Source of the DNA: Gottschalkia purinilytica
GTDB lineage: Bacteria > Bacillota > Clostridia > Tissierellales > Gottschalkiaceae
DNA: 64,000 nucleotides
Reading direction: 5' to 3'
Assembly: GCF_001190785.1 (NCBI RefSeq)
Contig: NZ_LGSS01000002.1
Location: forward strand, 248,001-312,000
Shown: positions 27,736 through 37,017 of the stretch, piece after piece
Position numbering within the stretch: the first letter of the stretch is position 1
Layout of the letters: the number at the start of each line of letters is the position of its first letter
Position numbers and translations under genes: made by a program
The notes under the pieces: generated by a model
What the model saw: only the letters and a program-made list of their open reading frames with translations
Databases searched by the model: none
What the model was told of the DNA's origin: nothing

Positions 27736-29307
27736 TTAAAATTTAAAATTCACTTGTTTCTCTATTATAATTTTTTCTCCTGGCATTATATTATCAGGAC
27801 TCACAATGTCATTGGTTTTAACTATTTCTTCAACTGTAGTGTTATATCTTTTTGCTATATCCCATATAGTATCAGATTTTTGAACTATATATATTGTAAT
27901 ACTTGGTCTTTTACTCTTATCTATTAACTCTTCTGTTTCTAATGCTTCTGTAACTATATCTATGTTTTTAACTCTATTGATAGAAACAACATTTTTTATA
28001 GTAGCTTCTACTTCTACCTCACTATTATTAGTTTTCTTATAGTTTATATTTGATAACAGATTGTCAACTTCTAGCTCTAAATTACTCGTAGAGTCTTCTA
28101 TATCTATATATGTTCTAAATGGTATCTCCTGTTTCTTACTTCTTAATCCACCATCTGATTGAGATAAATATAGTAGATCTACTTCGAGTAATCCTTCTAC
28201 TATGGCCTTTCCTTCTATCACTTTATGATCACTTATTACTGGTCTTCCATTTATATTGCATACATTTTTAATTGCTTCTTTATCTTGAGATACATCTATT
28301 ACTCCTTTAATTTGTTCTTCAGAAGTGCTATGACTTATATTTTCAGTTACAAATATTTTTTGTTTTTTAATATCGAACTTTTTAACAGTAGAATAAGTAT
28401 CTACTGTAACTTCTTTTTCTGTTTGAGTATAAACTTTAGCTTCTATTTTAACAGTTGATTCTATATCAATTATTCTTGGTCTTTGTTCTAAATCTTCTCT
28501 TATATCATAGTTTATCCTACTTGATTGGAGTTTCAGTATACAATCCATATCATTTAAGGCACCTGGAACCTCTACAAAATGAGTAAACGGTAACTCCTGA
28601 GTTATGTAACTTATTTTATTGTCTTCATCATCTGCAAAGTACATAATAAAGCACTCTACTACACCAGCAACTATTATTTTTCCTTCAACTACTTTCGCTT
28701 CTTTTTCGTAAACTTTTGTATCTATTCTAAGTATATCTAAAATATCTGGCTTATCCTCATGTAACTCAAATGCCTCTTTTACTATAGTTAGTGCTGTATT
28801 AGATCCTATTACATCATTATACTTAATCGTTTCTTTAAGTATTTGTAAATCTTCACTACCTTTTATGTCTTTAACTATATCTATTTTATTATCTGATATT
28901 ATTTTACTTGATATATTAAGTACCGTTTTAATTCCAACTTTATAGTCTGTTAAAGGCACAAATTCTATATGTTCAATATCTACTCTTACATCTGTAATTG
29001 CATTATCTACAACTTCATCCATTACTATTTCTTCTCTAAAATCAGTACTTGCATCTAAGCTATGTACAGATTGATCCTCTTCTTCTGCATTATAAAGAAT
29101 TTTAAAGTTAACTAATCCGCTCACTAAAATTTTATCTTGAAGCACTTTTGTACTTGTAACTTCAACACTCCCATCTACCGTTAATAATTCACTTATCTTA
29201 GGCTTAGATTGCGGAACAGATATTTCCCCTTCCACTAAAGATTGAACTTTTTCTTTTCCTATTAGTTGGTCTATTTTTAACTGGTCTTTAATAAGCTCAA
29301 CTGCCAT
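27736..29307 (-). CDS. sipL: SPOCS- and LysM-domain spore coat morphogenesis protein (SipL-like)
   Basis: 523 residues. Three SPOCS (DUF3794) domains fill residues about 30-440; recurring marks are KPKISELL..DG, KILVSGLVNFKILY and ADDEDNKISYITQELPF. A C-terminal LysM domain starts near 472 (YIVQKSDTIWDIAKRYNTT, then NDIVSPDNIMPGEKI). This layout is that of Clostridioides difficile SipL, which binds SpoIVA through LysM and tethers coat to the forespore; SpoVID plays the role in Bacillus. GAGGAGGGAG precedes the ATG. It sits near ispE and spoIIR as in other clostridia, but with the M60 gene inserted. Confidence 0.9.
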   Translation of the reverse strand: MAVELIKDQLKIDQLIGKEKVQSLVEGEISVPQSKPKISELLTVDGSVEVTSTKVLQDKILVSGLVNFKILYNAEEEDQSVHSLDASTDFREEIVMDEVVDNAITDVRVDIEHIEFVPLTDYKVGIKTVLNISSKIISDNKIDIVKDIKGSEDLQILKETIKYNDVIGSNTALTIVKEAFELHEDKPDILDILRIDTKVYEKEAKVVEGKIIVAGVVECFIMYFADDEDNKISYITQELPFTHFVEVPGALNDMDCILKLQSSRINYDIREDLEQRPRIIDIESTVKIEAKVYTQTEKEVTVDTYSTVKKFDIKKQKIFVTENISHSTSEEQIKGVIDVSQDKEAIKNVCNINGRPVISDHKVIEGKAIVEGLLEVDLLYLSQSDGGLRSKKQEIPFRTYIDIEDSTSNLELEVDNLLSNINYKKTNNSEVEVEATIKNVVSINRVKNIDIVTEALETEELIDKSKRPSITIYIVQKSDTIWDIAKRYNTTVEEIVKTNDIVSPDNIMPGEKIIIEKQVNFKF

Positions 29308-29414
29308 TTTACTCCCTCCTCTTATATCAAAAAAGCTTGGTGTTGGATTCTTTATAGGTTCTTATGTAAAATGATATGCTTAGGTGTCCTAAAAAATTAC
29401 TTTTAAATAACAAA

Positions 29415-29458
29415 AAATCCACAATTCATACTATTTTAATAATATGAGTCATGGATTA
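29415..29458 (-). terminator. Terminator of speDEB cluster
   Basis: Imperfect long hairpin with AATCC / GGATT outer ends and ATTCATA / TATGAGT inner part, then six U on the minus strand, just after speB. Confidence 0.7.
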
Positions 29459-29479
29459 TATTTATGATTTCATTTTATT

Positions 29480-30331
29480 TTACTTTATTGATATCGCAAG
29501 TTCTCTTAATATCTTACAAGCTACCGCTGTTGATACTCCACTTGGATCATAGTGTGGAGAGAGTTCTACTAAGTCTGCTCCTACTATATTCAGTTTTTTT
29601 ATTTTAAGTAAAATATCTATTATATCTTTAAAGAATATTCCTCCTGGTTCAGGAGTTCCTGTTCCAGGCATAACTGAAGGATCTAGTACATCTATATCTA
29701 TAGTTATATATACAGGTTTATCACCTATAGTTTGTATCGCCTCATCTAGTCTATCATAAGTAAACTTAGTTAATATTGTATGCTCTTTTGCCCATTCAAA
29801 TTCATATCTTTCTCCTGATCTTATTCCATACTGATATATTTTTTTATCTCCAACTAACTCCCATATTCTTTTCATTACCGTAGCATGTGATAGTTTTTCA
29901 TCAAATAGTGTCTCTCTCAAATCAGTATGTGCGTCAAAATGTAGTACATATATATCTTTATACTTTTCATAAATTGCCTTTACCGCTGGATAAGTTACTA
30001 GATGTTCTCCACCTATCATAAGTGGTATCTTACCATCATTAATTATAATTCTACTAAAATCTTCTATTACATCCAGCACTTTTTGAGTATTTCCTAAGGG
30101 TAATTCTAAGTCTCCTACATCACATATCTTTTTATCTATTAAGTCTTCATCATGATATGGACTGTAAGTTTCAAGTCCATAGGATTCATTTCTCATAATT
30201 GTAGGAGCAAATCTTGCTCCAGGTCTGAATGATGTCGTTCCATCAAAAGGTGCTCCAAACATAATTATGTCTGATTCTTCATACTCACTATCAAAGCCTA
30301 TAAACGTGTGAACATTCTTATTTTTTTGCAC
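29480..30331 (-). CDS. speB: Agmatinase
   Basis: 283 residues, of the ureohydrolase family, converting agmatine to putrescine and urea. The manganese ligands are in GGEHLVTYPAV, HFDAHTDLRE and ITIDIDVLDPSVMPGTGTPE. The final segment GADLVELSPHYDPSGVST also matches SpeB. It overlaps speE by 14 bases, so the two are translationally coupled. Together with SpeA (37018-38472) it gives arginine to putrescine without ornithine decarboxylase. Confidence 0.96.
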   Translation of the reverse strand: MQKNKNVHTFIGFDSEYEESDIIMFGAPFDGTTSFRPGARFAPTIMRNESYGLETYSPYHDEDLIDKKICDVGDLELPLGNTQKVLDVIEDFSRIIINDGKIPLMIGGEHLVTYPAVKAIYEKYKDIYVLHFDAHTDLRETLFDEKLSHATVMKRIWELVGDKKIYQYGIRSGERYEFEWAKEHTILTKFTYDRLDEAIQTIGDKPVYITIDIDVLDPSVMPGTGTPEPGGIFFKDIIDILLKIKKLNIVGADLVELSPHYDPSGVSTAVACKILRELAISIK

Positions 30332-31172
30332 TGTCTATCATCTCCCTAACATAAGTAGGTAGTGCAAATGCTCCAACATGTAAGTTTGTATTATAATACT
30401 TAGTTTTTAAGCCTAAGCTTTCCCATACTTCAGGCTTAAAGTCTTTTATAGGATGTAATACTTTTGATGCAAATCCAAATAACCAGTGTCCTGAAGGATA
30501 AGTAGGAATATTATATTGATACACTTCTGATATAGGAAATATTTTTGACAATTTTCCTGTTGATCTTATCATAGCTTTAGCATCTTTTTCATAATAAGGA
30601 CTCTCATTTTGATTTACTAATATTCCATTTTCAGTTAATGCATTATAGCAGTTCTTATAAAACTCTGTTGTAAATAATCCTTCTCCAGGTCCTATAGGAT
30701 CTGTGGAGTCCACTATTATAAGATCATATTCTTTTTCTTTATTCTCTACAAACTTTATACCATCATCAATGTGTAGATTAACTCTCTTGTCATCTAATTT
30801 TGATGCTGTAAGTGGTATAAATTTTTTCGATACTTCAACTACTAAAGAATCTATTTCCACCATGTCTATATGTTCTATATCTTTATATCTTGTAAGTTCT
30901 CTTACAGTACCACCGTCTCCTCCACCTATTACTAGTACTCTTTTTATATTTGGATTTGTAGCCATAGCAACATGAGTTATCATATCATGATATATAAACT
31001 CATCCTTTTCTGTAATCATTACAAGACCATCTATTGTTAAAACTTTTCCAAACTCATAAGTATCCAGTACATCTACTTTTTGAAAATCACTTTGACCTGA
31101 GAATAAATGCTCTTTTACTTTCATTGAAAATCTAGCATTGTTTGTATGTTCTTCTGTATACCATAACTCCAT
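30318..31172 (-). CDS. speE: Spermidine synthase
   Basis: 284 residues. It transfers the aminopropyl group from decarboxylated SAM to putrescine. Hallmarks: YTEEHTNNARFSMKVKEHL at the start, the dcSAM-binding loop VLVIGGGDGGTVRELTRYK, the catalytic Asp region LIIVDSTDPIGPGEGLFT, and the ending YYNTNLHVGAFALP. ACGGAGAA precedes the ATG. SpeD lies 236 bases before it on the same strand and speB overlaps its end. Confidence 0.97.
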   Translation of the reverse strand: MELWYTEEHTNNARFSMKVKEHLFSGQSDFQKVDVLDTYEFGKVLTIDGLVMITEKDEFIYHDMITHVAMATNPNIKRVLVIGGGDGGTVRELTRYKDIEHIDMVEIDSLVVEVSKKFIPLTASKLDDKRVNLHIDDGIKFVENKEKEYDLIIVDSTDPIGPGEGLFTTEFYKNCYNALTENGILVNQNESPYYEKDAKAMIRSTGKLSKIFPISEVYQYNIPTYPSGHWLFGFASKVLHPIKDFKPEVWESLGLKTKYYNTNLHVGAFALPTYVREMIDSAKK

Positions 31173-31408
31173 TTGCTTCTCCGTCGTGTAAAACTTACAA
31201 AACTTTATAATCTATTATAAAAGTTTATGTTTACTTCCTTGTTCATTGTGTCCGATTTTGCTGATAGCTACTTTCGTTTGGTCCGACACTCCAAAGGCCT
31301 AAACTCGGATATAGTTTACCCTACATATTAACATTATCTTTTAAGTAATATATGTTAATATAACGGATTATACCTCCTTTTTTATTTATTTGACCTATTT
31401 TTATAGAA
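31173..31408 (-). other. Structured spacer between speD and speE
   Basis: This 236-base gap has no gene. On the minus strand it holds AAAGGAGG without a start codon, an ATATTAACAT / ATGTTAATAT hairpin near 31320-31360, and a GC-richer stretch (31240-31312) with TCCGA / TCGGA arms and two TCGGAC copies. It differs from the AT-rich surroundings and may fold as a leader RNA for speE. I recognise no known riboswitch in it. Confidence 0.35.
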
Positions 31409-31828
31409 TTATATTGCTTTAGCTTTAAAATTATCTATCTCTAAATTTTCCTCAGATGAAAATCTTTTTATCTTATCTACCATTCCTCTAGGAACTTCTA
31501 ATGTTTCAGTTCTATCTGCTCCTAGCTTATTTTTTAAATGTTCAAATGCAATCCATGGGTCTACTTCTTCTCCACATGTAAATAAATCTACAGCTGCATA
31601 TCCGTATTCAGGCCATGTATGAATAGTCAGGTGAGATTCTTGTATTACAACTACGCCACTGACTCCCCAAGGATTAAATAAGTGAAATACACTTTTTACT
31701 ATAGTTGCTTTAGCTTTTTCAGCAGCTTGATTCATATACTCTTCTATCAGTCCGTGGTCATTTAAAATTTCCTTATCACAGTTGTAAAACTCTACTAGTA
31801 TATGTCTCCCTAATTGTTCTATTTTCAT
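31409..31828 (-). CDS. speD: S-adenosylmethionine decarboxylase proenzyme (SpeD/SpeH type)
   Basis: 139 residues, the short prokaryotic class. It supplies decarboxylated SAM for spermidine. The precursor cleaves itself at the serine in [14 protein letters not shown], forming the pyruvoyl cofactor; the processing and proton-donor residues are the His and Cys of [24 protein letters not shown] precedes the ATG. Its likely promoter lies at 31962-31989, and speE-speB follow. Confidence 0.96.
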   Translation of the reverse strand: MKIEQLGRHILVEFYNCDKEILNDHGLIEEYMNQAAEKAKATIVKSVFHLFNPWGVSGVVVIQESHLTIHTWPEYGYAAVDLFTCGEEVDPWIAFEHLKNKLGADRTETLEVPRGMVDKIKRFSSEENLEIDNFKAKAI

Positions 31829-31961
31829 AACTTACAGCCCCTTTCCACTTTATTCCATTTTGCAAAAGTAATCTTTTACTATATATTTTGTTTATATTTA
31901 CTAAACATTTTAGCAAAAAAAATTTGATTAGCTTTATTAAACTTTAAGTTTACACCTAATA

Positions 31962-31989
31962 AATATACTACATTTTTTTGAAATGTCAA
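31962..31989 (-). promoter_or_regulatory. Sigma-A promoter of speD
   Basis: On the minus strand TTGACA (31989-31984) and TATATT (31967-31962) stand 16 bases apart. The start near 31955 would leave a 5' leader of about 125 bases. The rest of the 549-base gap 31829-32377 is very AT-rich; apart from the palindrome at 32293-32332 I see nothing else in it. Confidence 0.6.
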
Positions 31990-32292
31990 TAACTTTTCTG
32001 AATTTTATTTATTAATTATGTCCTAGGGTTATACATAGTTTGACCACAATTAAGCATTTTTACTAAACTTCAAGTTAAGTTATATATTACTTTATGTTTT
32101 TTATGCTTTTTAATAAATTAATTATTATAATCATCATTTTTTTATCTTATGGCTTTTATTTCAATCAAAAATATATAAAAATAGCATAATTATTATCTTA
32201 AGTTTTTTATAATAATCATATATAATTTTGGAGATCTATATAAGCCAATTTAATTATTATAGTTAAGTTTTTAATCTATTTAATGATAAAGC

Positions 32293-32332
32293 AAAAGGAA
32301 CTATTTGTTCATATGAACAAATAGTTCCTTTT
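32293..32332. terminator. 40-bp perfect palindrome after the SH3 lipoprotein gene
   Basis: Every base from 32293 to 32332 is symmetric around 32312/32313 (arms AAAAGGAACTATTTGTTCAT and its complement). It lies 45 bases after the lipoprotein stop. The stem ends in four U in either direction, so it is probably a terminator, but the U tail is short. Confidence 0.6.
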
Positions 32333-32377
32333 AATAATTAATCTTACAGACTATCTAAAATCTATTTTATATATTAT

Positions 32378-32902
32378 TTATTTTCTTACAAATCCCACTA
32401 CTCCGTCTTGCAGTTTTATTTTATACCATCCTTCAGGTATATCTGCTAATATGTATGTTTCATCTAGACTATCTATGTTTCTTATTACTCTACTCTTTGT
32501 GCTTTTTCCTTCATAGACCTTAACATTTTTTACTGCATTATTTTCATTAATTCCTTGTTGTGTGTCTTGTGTATTGTTTTGATTATCGACTTTTCTTACA
32601 AAGCCTACCACTTCATCTTGAAGCTTTATTTTATACCATCCTTTAGGTATATCTGCTAATATCCTTACTTCATTTAAATTATTTATGTTTCTTATAACTT
32701 TACTTTTAGTACTTTTTCCTTCATAAACTTTAATAATTTCCGTTGCATTATTCTCATTAGTATCTTGTTGTTCTTGTTTTTCACTTTCTTGTTTTAAACT
32801 GCTTGTACTATTTTTAGGGTCTTTAGCCTCTTTATTGATGTCATTTGGACTGCATCCATATAATGCTAAAGATAACATAATTATAATTGTTAAAATTCTC
32901 AT
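32378..32902 (-). CDS. Lipoprotein with two tandem SH3-like repeats
   Basis: 174 residues. The signal peptide ends in lipobox ALYGC, so the protein should be lipid-anchored outside the cell. A Gln/Asn/Glu-rich linker follows, then two copies of a 48-residue bacterial SH3-like module. Both start KVYEGKSTKS and end GWYKIKLQD..VGFVRK; they differ at roughly ten positions. The coding DNA is duplicated too (about 32381-32527 and 32591-32740). Such domains bind peptidoglycan or peptides. It lies between veg and speD, with its own ribosome site (AGGAGAGG). Role unknown. Confidence 0.8.
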   Translation of the reverse strand: MRILTIIIMLSLALYGCSPNDINKEAKDPKNSTSSLKQESEKQEQQDTNENNATEIIKVYEGKSTKSKVIRNINNLNEVRILADIPKGWYKIKLQDEVVGFVRKVDNQNNTQDTQQGINENNAVKNVKVYEGKSTKSRVIRNIDSLDETYILADIPEGWYKIKLQDGVVGFVRK

Positions 32903-32947
32903 AAAAAACCTCTCCTTTATTAAAATTACTATAACTATAAAAACAAC

Positions 32948-32975
32948 AATCCATCCTAGTTGTAAAGGATGGATT
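32948..32975 (-). terminator. Terminator of veg
   Basis: 10-bp stem AATCCATCCT / AGGATGGATT, 8-base loop, followed on the minus strand by GTTGTTTTTA. Confidence 0.8.
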
Positions 32976-32979
32976 ATCG

Positions 32980-33246
32980 TTAACTTATTTTTATTTTTTG
33001 CTCTTCATCGCATATAGTTACTTCGATTGTTTCCGTTAATATATCAGAATAACTGTAAGATACTCTCCTTATAGTGTCATATCCACCGTTAATTTTTACT
33101 ACAAATATGCTTGGATATGCGTTCTCTATTACTCCTTCTTTCACTACTGTCTTTTTTCTGCCTTTGTTAGCTTTCAGTCTCACTTTACGTCCTACATAGT
33201 TTTCTACACTAGCTCTTATATCGGCTAATGAGTTTTTCTGTACCAA
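32980..33246 (-). CDS. veg: Veg-family protein
   Basis: 88 residues from a TTG start at 33246, chosen because GAAGGTGA lies 5-6 bases before it, because Veg proteins begin with (M)VQKNSLADIRASVE, and because the promoter at 33279-33307 lies inside any longer frame. The core YVGRKVRLKANKGRKKTV and the GVIENAYPSIFVVKI strand are typical; the fold is a small SH3-like barrel. In Bacillus Veg stimulates biofilm matrix genes and is very strongly transcribed. Here it follows the SpoIID-amidase gene, a place it has near ksgA in other Firmicutes. Confidence 0.92.
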   Translation of the reverse strand: MVQKNSLADIRASVENYVGRKVRLKANKGRKKTVVKEGVIENAYPSIFVVKINGGYDTIRRVSYSYSDILTETIEVTICDEEQKIKIS

Positions 33247-33278
33247 CAAATCACCTTCTTTCAGTATGTGACATAATA

Positions 33279-33307
33279 ATATTATCACATATTTTGTCAA
33301 GTGTCAA
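33279..33307 (-). promoter_or_regulatory. Strong sigma-A promoter of veg
   Basis: TTGACA (33307-33302), 17-base spacer, TAATAT (33284-33279) on the minus strand. The spacer contains a second TTGACA. Half-sites TATGTGA / TCACATA, 13 bases apart, surround the -10 region. The predicted start near 33272 lies 26 bases before the TTG start. This fits the known strength of veg promoters. Confidence 0.75.
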
Positions 33308-33396
33308 TTGTAAAACTTTAATTTTACTACATCTACCAAGGTATTGTCAATTAAAACTTTTTAACAAAATAATAAGTCTTATTAACATTTAAACTA

Positions 33397-34824
33397 TCAC
33401 TTACAGTAGTTTAATATACCATTTGTAATAGCTCTTACAATGCTGTCTATATACTTATTATCTCTGAACTTTATCTCTTTTTCTGGGTTAGTTATATATT
33501 CAAGTTCTATTTGTATAGAACTAACATATACTTCTCTTAGAAGATACAAATCAGCTATTCTTATACCTCTATCTAATATGCCGGTATTTTGTGATAAGCT
33601 TGACATTATAGATTTGGCTAGATTTTCTCCATCTATGTCACTTCTAAAATGATATATTTCACATCCATGTATAGAAGGGTTCGAATAAGCATTCATATGA
33701 ATACTCATGAAAAAAGAAGGTCTAATTTTATTTGCAAATTCAACTCTTTTCTTTAGAGAAATATATTCGTCATGGGTTCTTGTAAGCTCTACTACTGCAC
33801 CTAGCTTTTCAAGTGATTTCTTAAGTTTTTTAGATATTTTCAATACAATATCTCTTTCTCTTAGCCCATTTATTCCTGTATAATCTCCGCTATTTTCTCC
33901 TCCATGTCCTGGATCTATTACTATTATCTTTCCATTAAGGGGTTTTTCTATGCATGGCTTTTCAAGTTTCTTTATTTCTACTCCTGTAAAGTAGTATTTT
34001 AGTATTTCTTCAGAGCTATAACCTTCTTTTGCCATTTTATTTGATCCGAACTGACAAAGTCCAAGTCCATCTCCTTTACCTATCGTATTAAATGTTATAA
34101 CATTAGGTAAAAAGCTAATTCTAGTAGAATCAAGATCTAATAAGTCCATAATGTCTGTTCCTTTGAACTTTTTACCTGCTATTTCTACACTAATAATTCT
34201 ACCATGTTCGTCTCTTTCGATATTTTCTATAAATCCTTTTATATCACTTTTTACAAAAGGACTAGGCTTTGGAAACTTTACATCAAGTTTTGCCTCCAAG
34301 TCTTCTATCCTTATTTCTTTATTTTTTTCCCAGTTAGGTGACTCTTCACATTTATCACATAAAACTCTTCTAAGATATATTACTTTATTCGATATTACAT
34401 TTTCAGCATTCTCAGTAGATCCTCCACAAGTATCATGAAACCTAGGAGTTATAGGTCTACCATTAATAGTCATTATAAGGTCTTCTGTTTCTTTTACTGC
34501 TTTTGTTATCTTTTCCATGTTCTTTTCATATTCTTTTTTCCACATCATTTTCAGGTTGTCTTTATTTTCTATATTTATACAATGTCCATCATCACAAATA
34601 TCACAATTTGAGTTCTTTGAACATCCCCTACCACCGTATCTCTTCATAGATTTAACAATTTGGGTTCTAGCTATTATAGCTTGAGCCTTTATAGCTTCTA
34701 ACTCAAAGTCTATGTTAACTTGTGATGCAACTACCATTATAACTGCATCTTCCAATGACATCCTAACTACTTTTTCCTCTTTGATTGCAAATATATCTAT
34801 ATAAATTTGATTCGTTTCACTCAT
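33397..34824 (-). CDS. SpoIID-type lytic transglycosylase fused to amidase_3
   Basis: 475 residues from ATG 34824, 5 bases behind GGGAGGGAGAG. Residues about 30-270 are a SpoIID/LytB domain: the catalytic glutamate lies in FELEAIKAQAIIART, and CDICDDGHC, FHDTCGGSTENAENV and GKGDGLGLCQFGSNKMA follow. Residues about 300-470 are an N-acetylmuramoyl-L-alanine amidase_3 with zinc ligands in VIDPGHGGENSGD, LRERDIVLKI, FFMSIHMNAYS and IQIELEYITNPEKE. Both active sites look intact. No signal peptide or membrane helix is visible, unlike SpoIID, SpoIIP or CwlD. One chain could cleave both glycan strands and stem peptides, like the SpoIID-SpoIIP pair of engulfment. Neighbouring veg follows on the same strand. 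Confidence 0.88.
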   Translation of the reverse strand: MSETNQIYIDIFAIKEEKVVRMSLEDAVIMVVASQVNIDFELEAIKAQAIIARTQIVKSMKRYGGRGCSKNSNCDICDDGHCINIENKDNLKMMWKKEYEKNMEKITKAVKETEDLIMTINGRPITPRFHDTCGGSTENAENVISNKVIYLRRVLCDKCEESPNWEKNKEIRIEDLEAKLDVKFPKPSPFVKSDIKGFIENIERDEHGRIISVEIAGKKFKGTDIMDLLDLDSTRISFLPNVITFNTIGKGDGLGLCQFGSNKMAKEGYSSEEILKYYFTGVEIKKLEKPCIEKPLNGKIIVIDPGHGGENSGDYTGINGLRERDIVLKISKKLKKSLEKLGAVVELTRTHDEYISLKKRVEFANKIRPSFFMSIHMNAYSNPSIHGCEIYHFRSDIDGENLAKSIMSSLSQNTGILDRGIRIADLYLLREVYVSSIQIELEYITNPEKEIKFRDNKYIDSIVRAITNGILNYCK

Positions 34825-34964
34825 AACTCTCCCTCCCAATATATTTCTATAAATAGATTTTATCTATAACTAATAGTTCTAAGACTCTCTTTTACGTAAG
34901 ATGCAGATAAGAACTTTATCTAAATAAAATTTCACTTTATCTAAAGATTATTCTGATAATAGTT

Positions 34965-34992
34965 TTTGCATAGTCACATCTTTGGATATAAT
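34965..34992 (+). promoter_or_regulatory. Probable sigma-A promoter of the H-NOX receptor gene
   Basis: TTTGCA (34965-34970), 16-base spacer, TATAAT (34987-34992). The -35 box is weak. It leaves a leader of about 160 bases with two small hairpins (ATTCCA / TGGAAT and AATCTTA / TAAGATT). No good sigma-D promoter was found here. The rest of the 336-base gap 34825-35160 shows nothing more. Confidence 0.45.
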
Positions 34993-35160
34993 TGTGTATA
35001 TTATATCTTATGAACTTATAAGGTGCTTGGTGAATTTAAAATATTAATTCCAAAAAAGAAGGAAATTGGAATAAAAAATATAATCTTAATACTTAAGATT
35101 ACTTACTGTTCTTAGTCATTTTTTGTTTCAAGGAATATAATTGCAAGGAGAGAGAGCTTT

Positions 35161-36963
35161 ATGAAAGGAACTATAGTATCTACTTGGATAAAAACTTCTA
35201 GAAAACTTTACGGGGATTCTACGGTTGACGACGCTTTATCATCTGTAGGGTTTTCTGAAGATAAAGTATTTAAGCCAACTGAAGATGTGGACGATCAAGT
35301 TGTAAAAAAGCTAATAAATCATATATCTCAATCTGTGGGTAAATCTGAAGATAACATATGGAAAGATATCGGCATTGACAATATAGTTACCTTTTCTAAG
35401 GATTATCCTGCTTTTTTTAAGCAAAAAAATCTATATTCATTTTTAAAATCTATGTATGATGTTCACGTAGTTATAGCTAATAGAATCCCAGGAGCTAGAC
35501 CTCCTCTTTTAAATTTAAATCCAATAGACAGCTACACTGCTGAAATGTCTTATGAATCTAAGAGAGGGATGTTCGCATATTTTCATGGTATGCTAGAAGG
35601 AACTGCAAAGTTCTTTGGTGAAGAAATAGAAATAGAAACCATAGATAAGACAGATAGCTCAACTAAAGTACACATAACTTTTTCTGAAGAAATACATCTT
35701 TATAAATCATATTGGTTTAATAAAATATTTTCATTAGGATTTATAAAAAGCATTGAAGCTAAATCTGCCATTGCAAGCTTATTATTTATTGGAATTCCGT
35801 CTTCTATAATTTATAGTCTTATAGGTAAAAGCGCCGGTATAGGTAGTGTCATGATACTAAGCATTGTAGCCCCATTTTTCATAACCAAGTTCTTGCTTTC
35901 ACCTATGAAAAATATTTTTAATCAAATAAAAGATTTAAAAGATAGAAACTATTCTGAAAGTGTAGAGATATCAACCAATGACTCACTTGAAGATTTGAAT
36001 AATTTGATAACTGAATACAAAAATACATTAAAAAGTGATTTTGTAGGATTCAAAGGTTTAACTGATGAACTAAGTACTTTCAGTGATAAGTTTGAAAATA
36101 TATCAGTCAATATGGGAAATATATCAAAAGAAATTTCAGGAGTTGTTGAAGAAGTTGCCCAAGTAGCTGTAAGTCAGGCAGAAGAAACCGAAAGTTCTGC
36201 TTATGTTTTAAATAATAATATAACTACTTTAAATAAAATTGTTGAAAATGAAAATTCTAGTAAAGATGAGCTTGAAGATACTGTTGAAAAAATAAATAAG
36301 GATTATGAAGAACTTAAGTTAACTTCTACAAATCTTAAAAATATACTATTAGAGTTTTCTAGAGTTAAAGAAAATAGCCTACTTCTACAGGAAAGAGCTA
36401 GAGAAGTTAATAAAATAGTTGAGGCAGTTGAAAATATATCTGACCAAACTAATTTATTAGCACTAAATGCTGCTATAGAAGCCTCAAGAGCTGGAGAGTT
36501 TGGTAAAGGCTTTGCAGTAGTAGCAGAAGAAATAAGAAATTTAGCAGAAGAATCTAAAGATGCTGTTAAAAGCATTAATAATAACTTAGTCTCATTTATA
36601 TCTGACATAGATTCAGTAGTTAATCAAGTTGAAAATCAGTACACTATTCTTGAAGATGAAAATACTAAGCTTTCTAGTGTAGCTGATAGTAATCATGCAA
36701 CAGTTGAGTCTATCAGAAATGTTTCTAAATCTCTTATTAGCATGATAAATGAACTTACAGAGGAAACTGACTCTATAAATAAAGTTTCTCTAAGTATAGA
36801 ATCTCTTGCTGCTATAGCGGAGGAAAACTCAGCTTCATCAGAAGAAGTTAGTTCAAGTGTAACTACTTATGCTCGAGAACTTGAAAAAATGATGGAAAAT
36901 ATATCAGAGTTTAAAAGAGTATCAGAAACCTTCCGTGGTGATCTAGGAAAATACACACTATAA
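35161..36963 (+). CDS. Methyl-accepting chemotaxis protein with N-terminal H-NOX haem sensor
   Basis: 600 residues. Residues 1-185 form an H-NOX domain alignable without gaps to the O2-binding domain of Caldanaerobacter (Thermoanaerobacter) tengcongensis Tar4: start MKGTIVSTW, proximal His102 (SMYDVH), Pro115, and Tyr131-Ser133-Arg135 (YESKR). The distal trio of O2-type domains, Trp9, Asn74 and Tyr140, is also present. Two membrane helices follow at about 200-222 and 224-245. The signalling domain has its hairpin tip at about 427-465 ([20 protein letters not shown], then [12 protein letters not shown]). It should steer movement by binding O2 (possibly NO or CO). ribosome site GGAGAGAG. No che genes lie nearby. 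Confidence 0.95.
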   Translation: MKGTIVSTWIKTSRKLYGDSTVDDALSSVGFSEDKVFKPTEDVDDQVVKKLINHISQSVGKSEDNIWKDIGIDNIVTFSKDYPAFFKQKNLYSFLKSMYDVHVVIANRIPGARPPLLNLNPIDSYTAEMSYESKRGMFAYFHGMLEGTAKFFGEEIEIETIDKTDSSTKVHITFSEEIHLYKSYWFNKIFSLGFIKSIEAKSAIASLLFIGIPSSIIYSLIGKSAGIGSVMILSIVAPFFITKFLLSPMKNIFNQIKDLKDRNYSESVEISTNDSLEDLNNLITEYKNTLKSDFVGFKGLTDELSTFSDKFENISVNMGNISKEISGVVEEVAQVAVSQAEETESSAYVLNNNITTLNKIVENENSSKDELEDTVEKINKDYEELKLTSTNLKNILLEFSRVKENSLLLQERAREVNKIVEAVENISDQTNLLALNAAIEASRAGEFGKGFAVVAEEIRNLAEESKDAVKSINNNLVSFISDIDSVVNQVENQYTILEDENTKLSSVADSNHATVESIRNVSKSLISMINELTEETDSINKVSLSIESLAAIAEENSASSEEVSSSVTTYARELEKMMENISEFKRVSETFRGDLGKYTL

Positions 36964-36965
36964 AT

Positions 36966-37017
36966 AAAAAGCTATCCCCAAAATATATTAAAAATATAAT
37001 TTTAGAGATAGCTTTTT
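36966..37017. terminator. Bidirectional terminator between H-NOX receptor and speA
   Basis: AAAAAGCTATC / GATAGCTTTTT arms flank a 30-base AT-rich loop, with U tails in both directions. It lies 3 bases after the MCP stop and touches the speA stop. Confidence 0.7.

Noticed and set aside
34825-35160. Sigma-D promoter for the H-NOX receptor gene
   Set aside because: The best CTGATAAT-like box has no TAAA 15 bases ahead; a weak sigma-A promoter is nearer.
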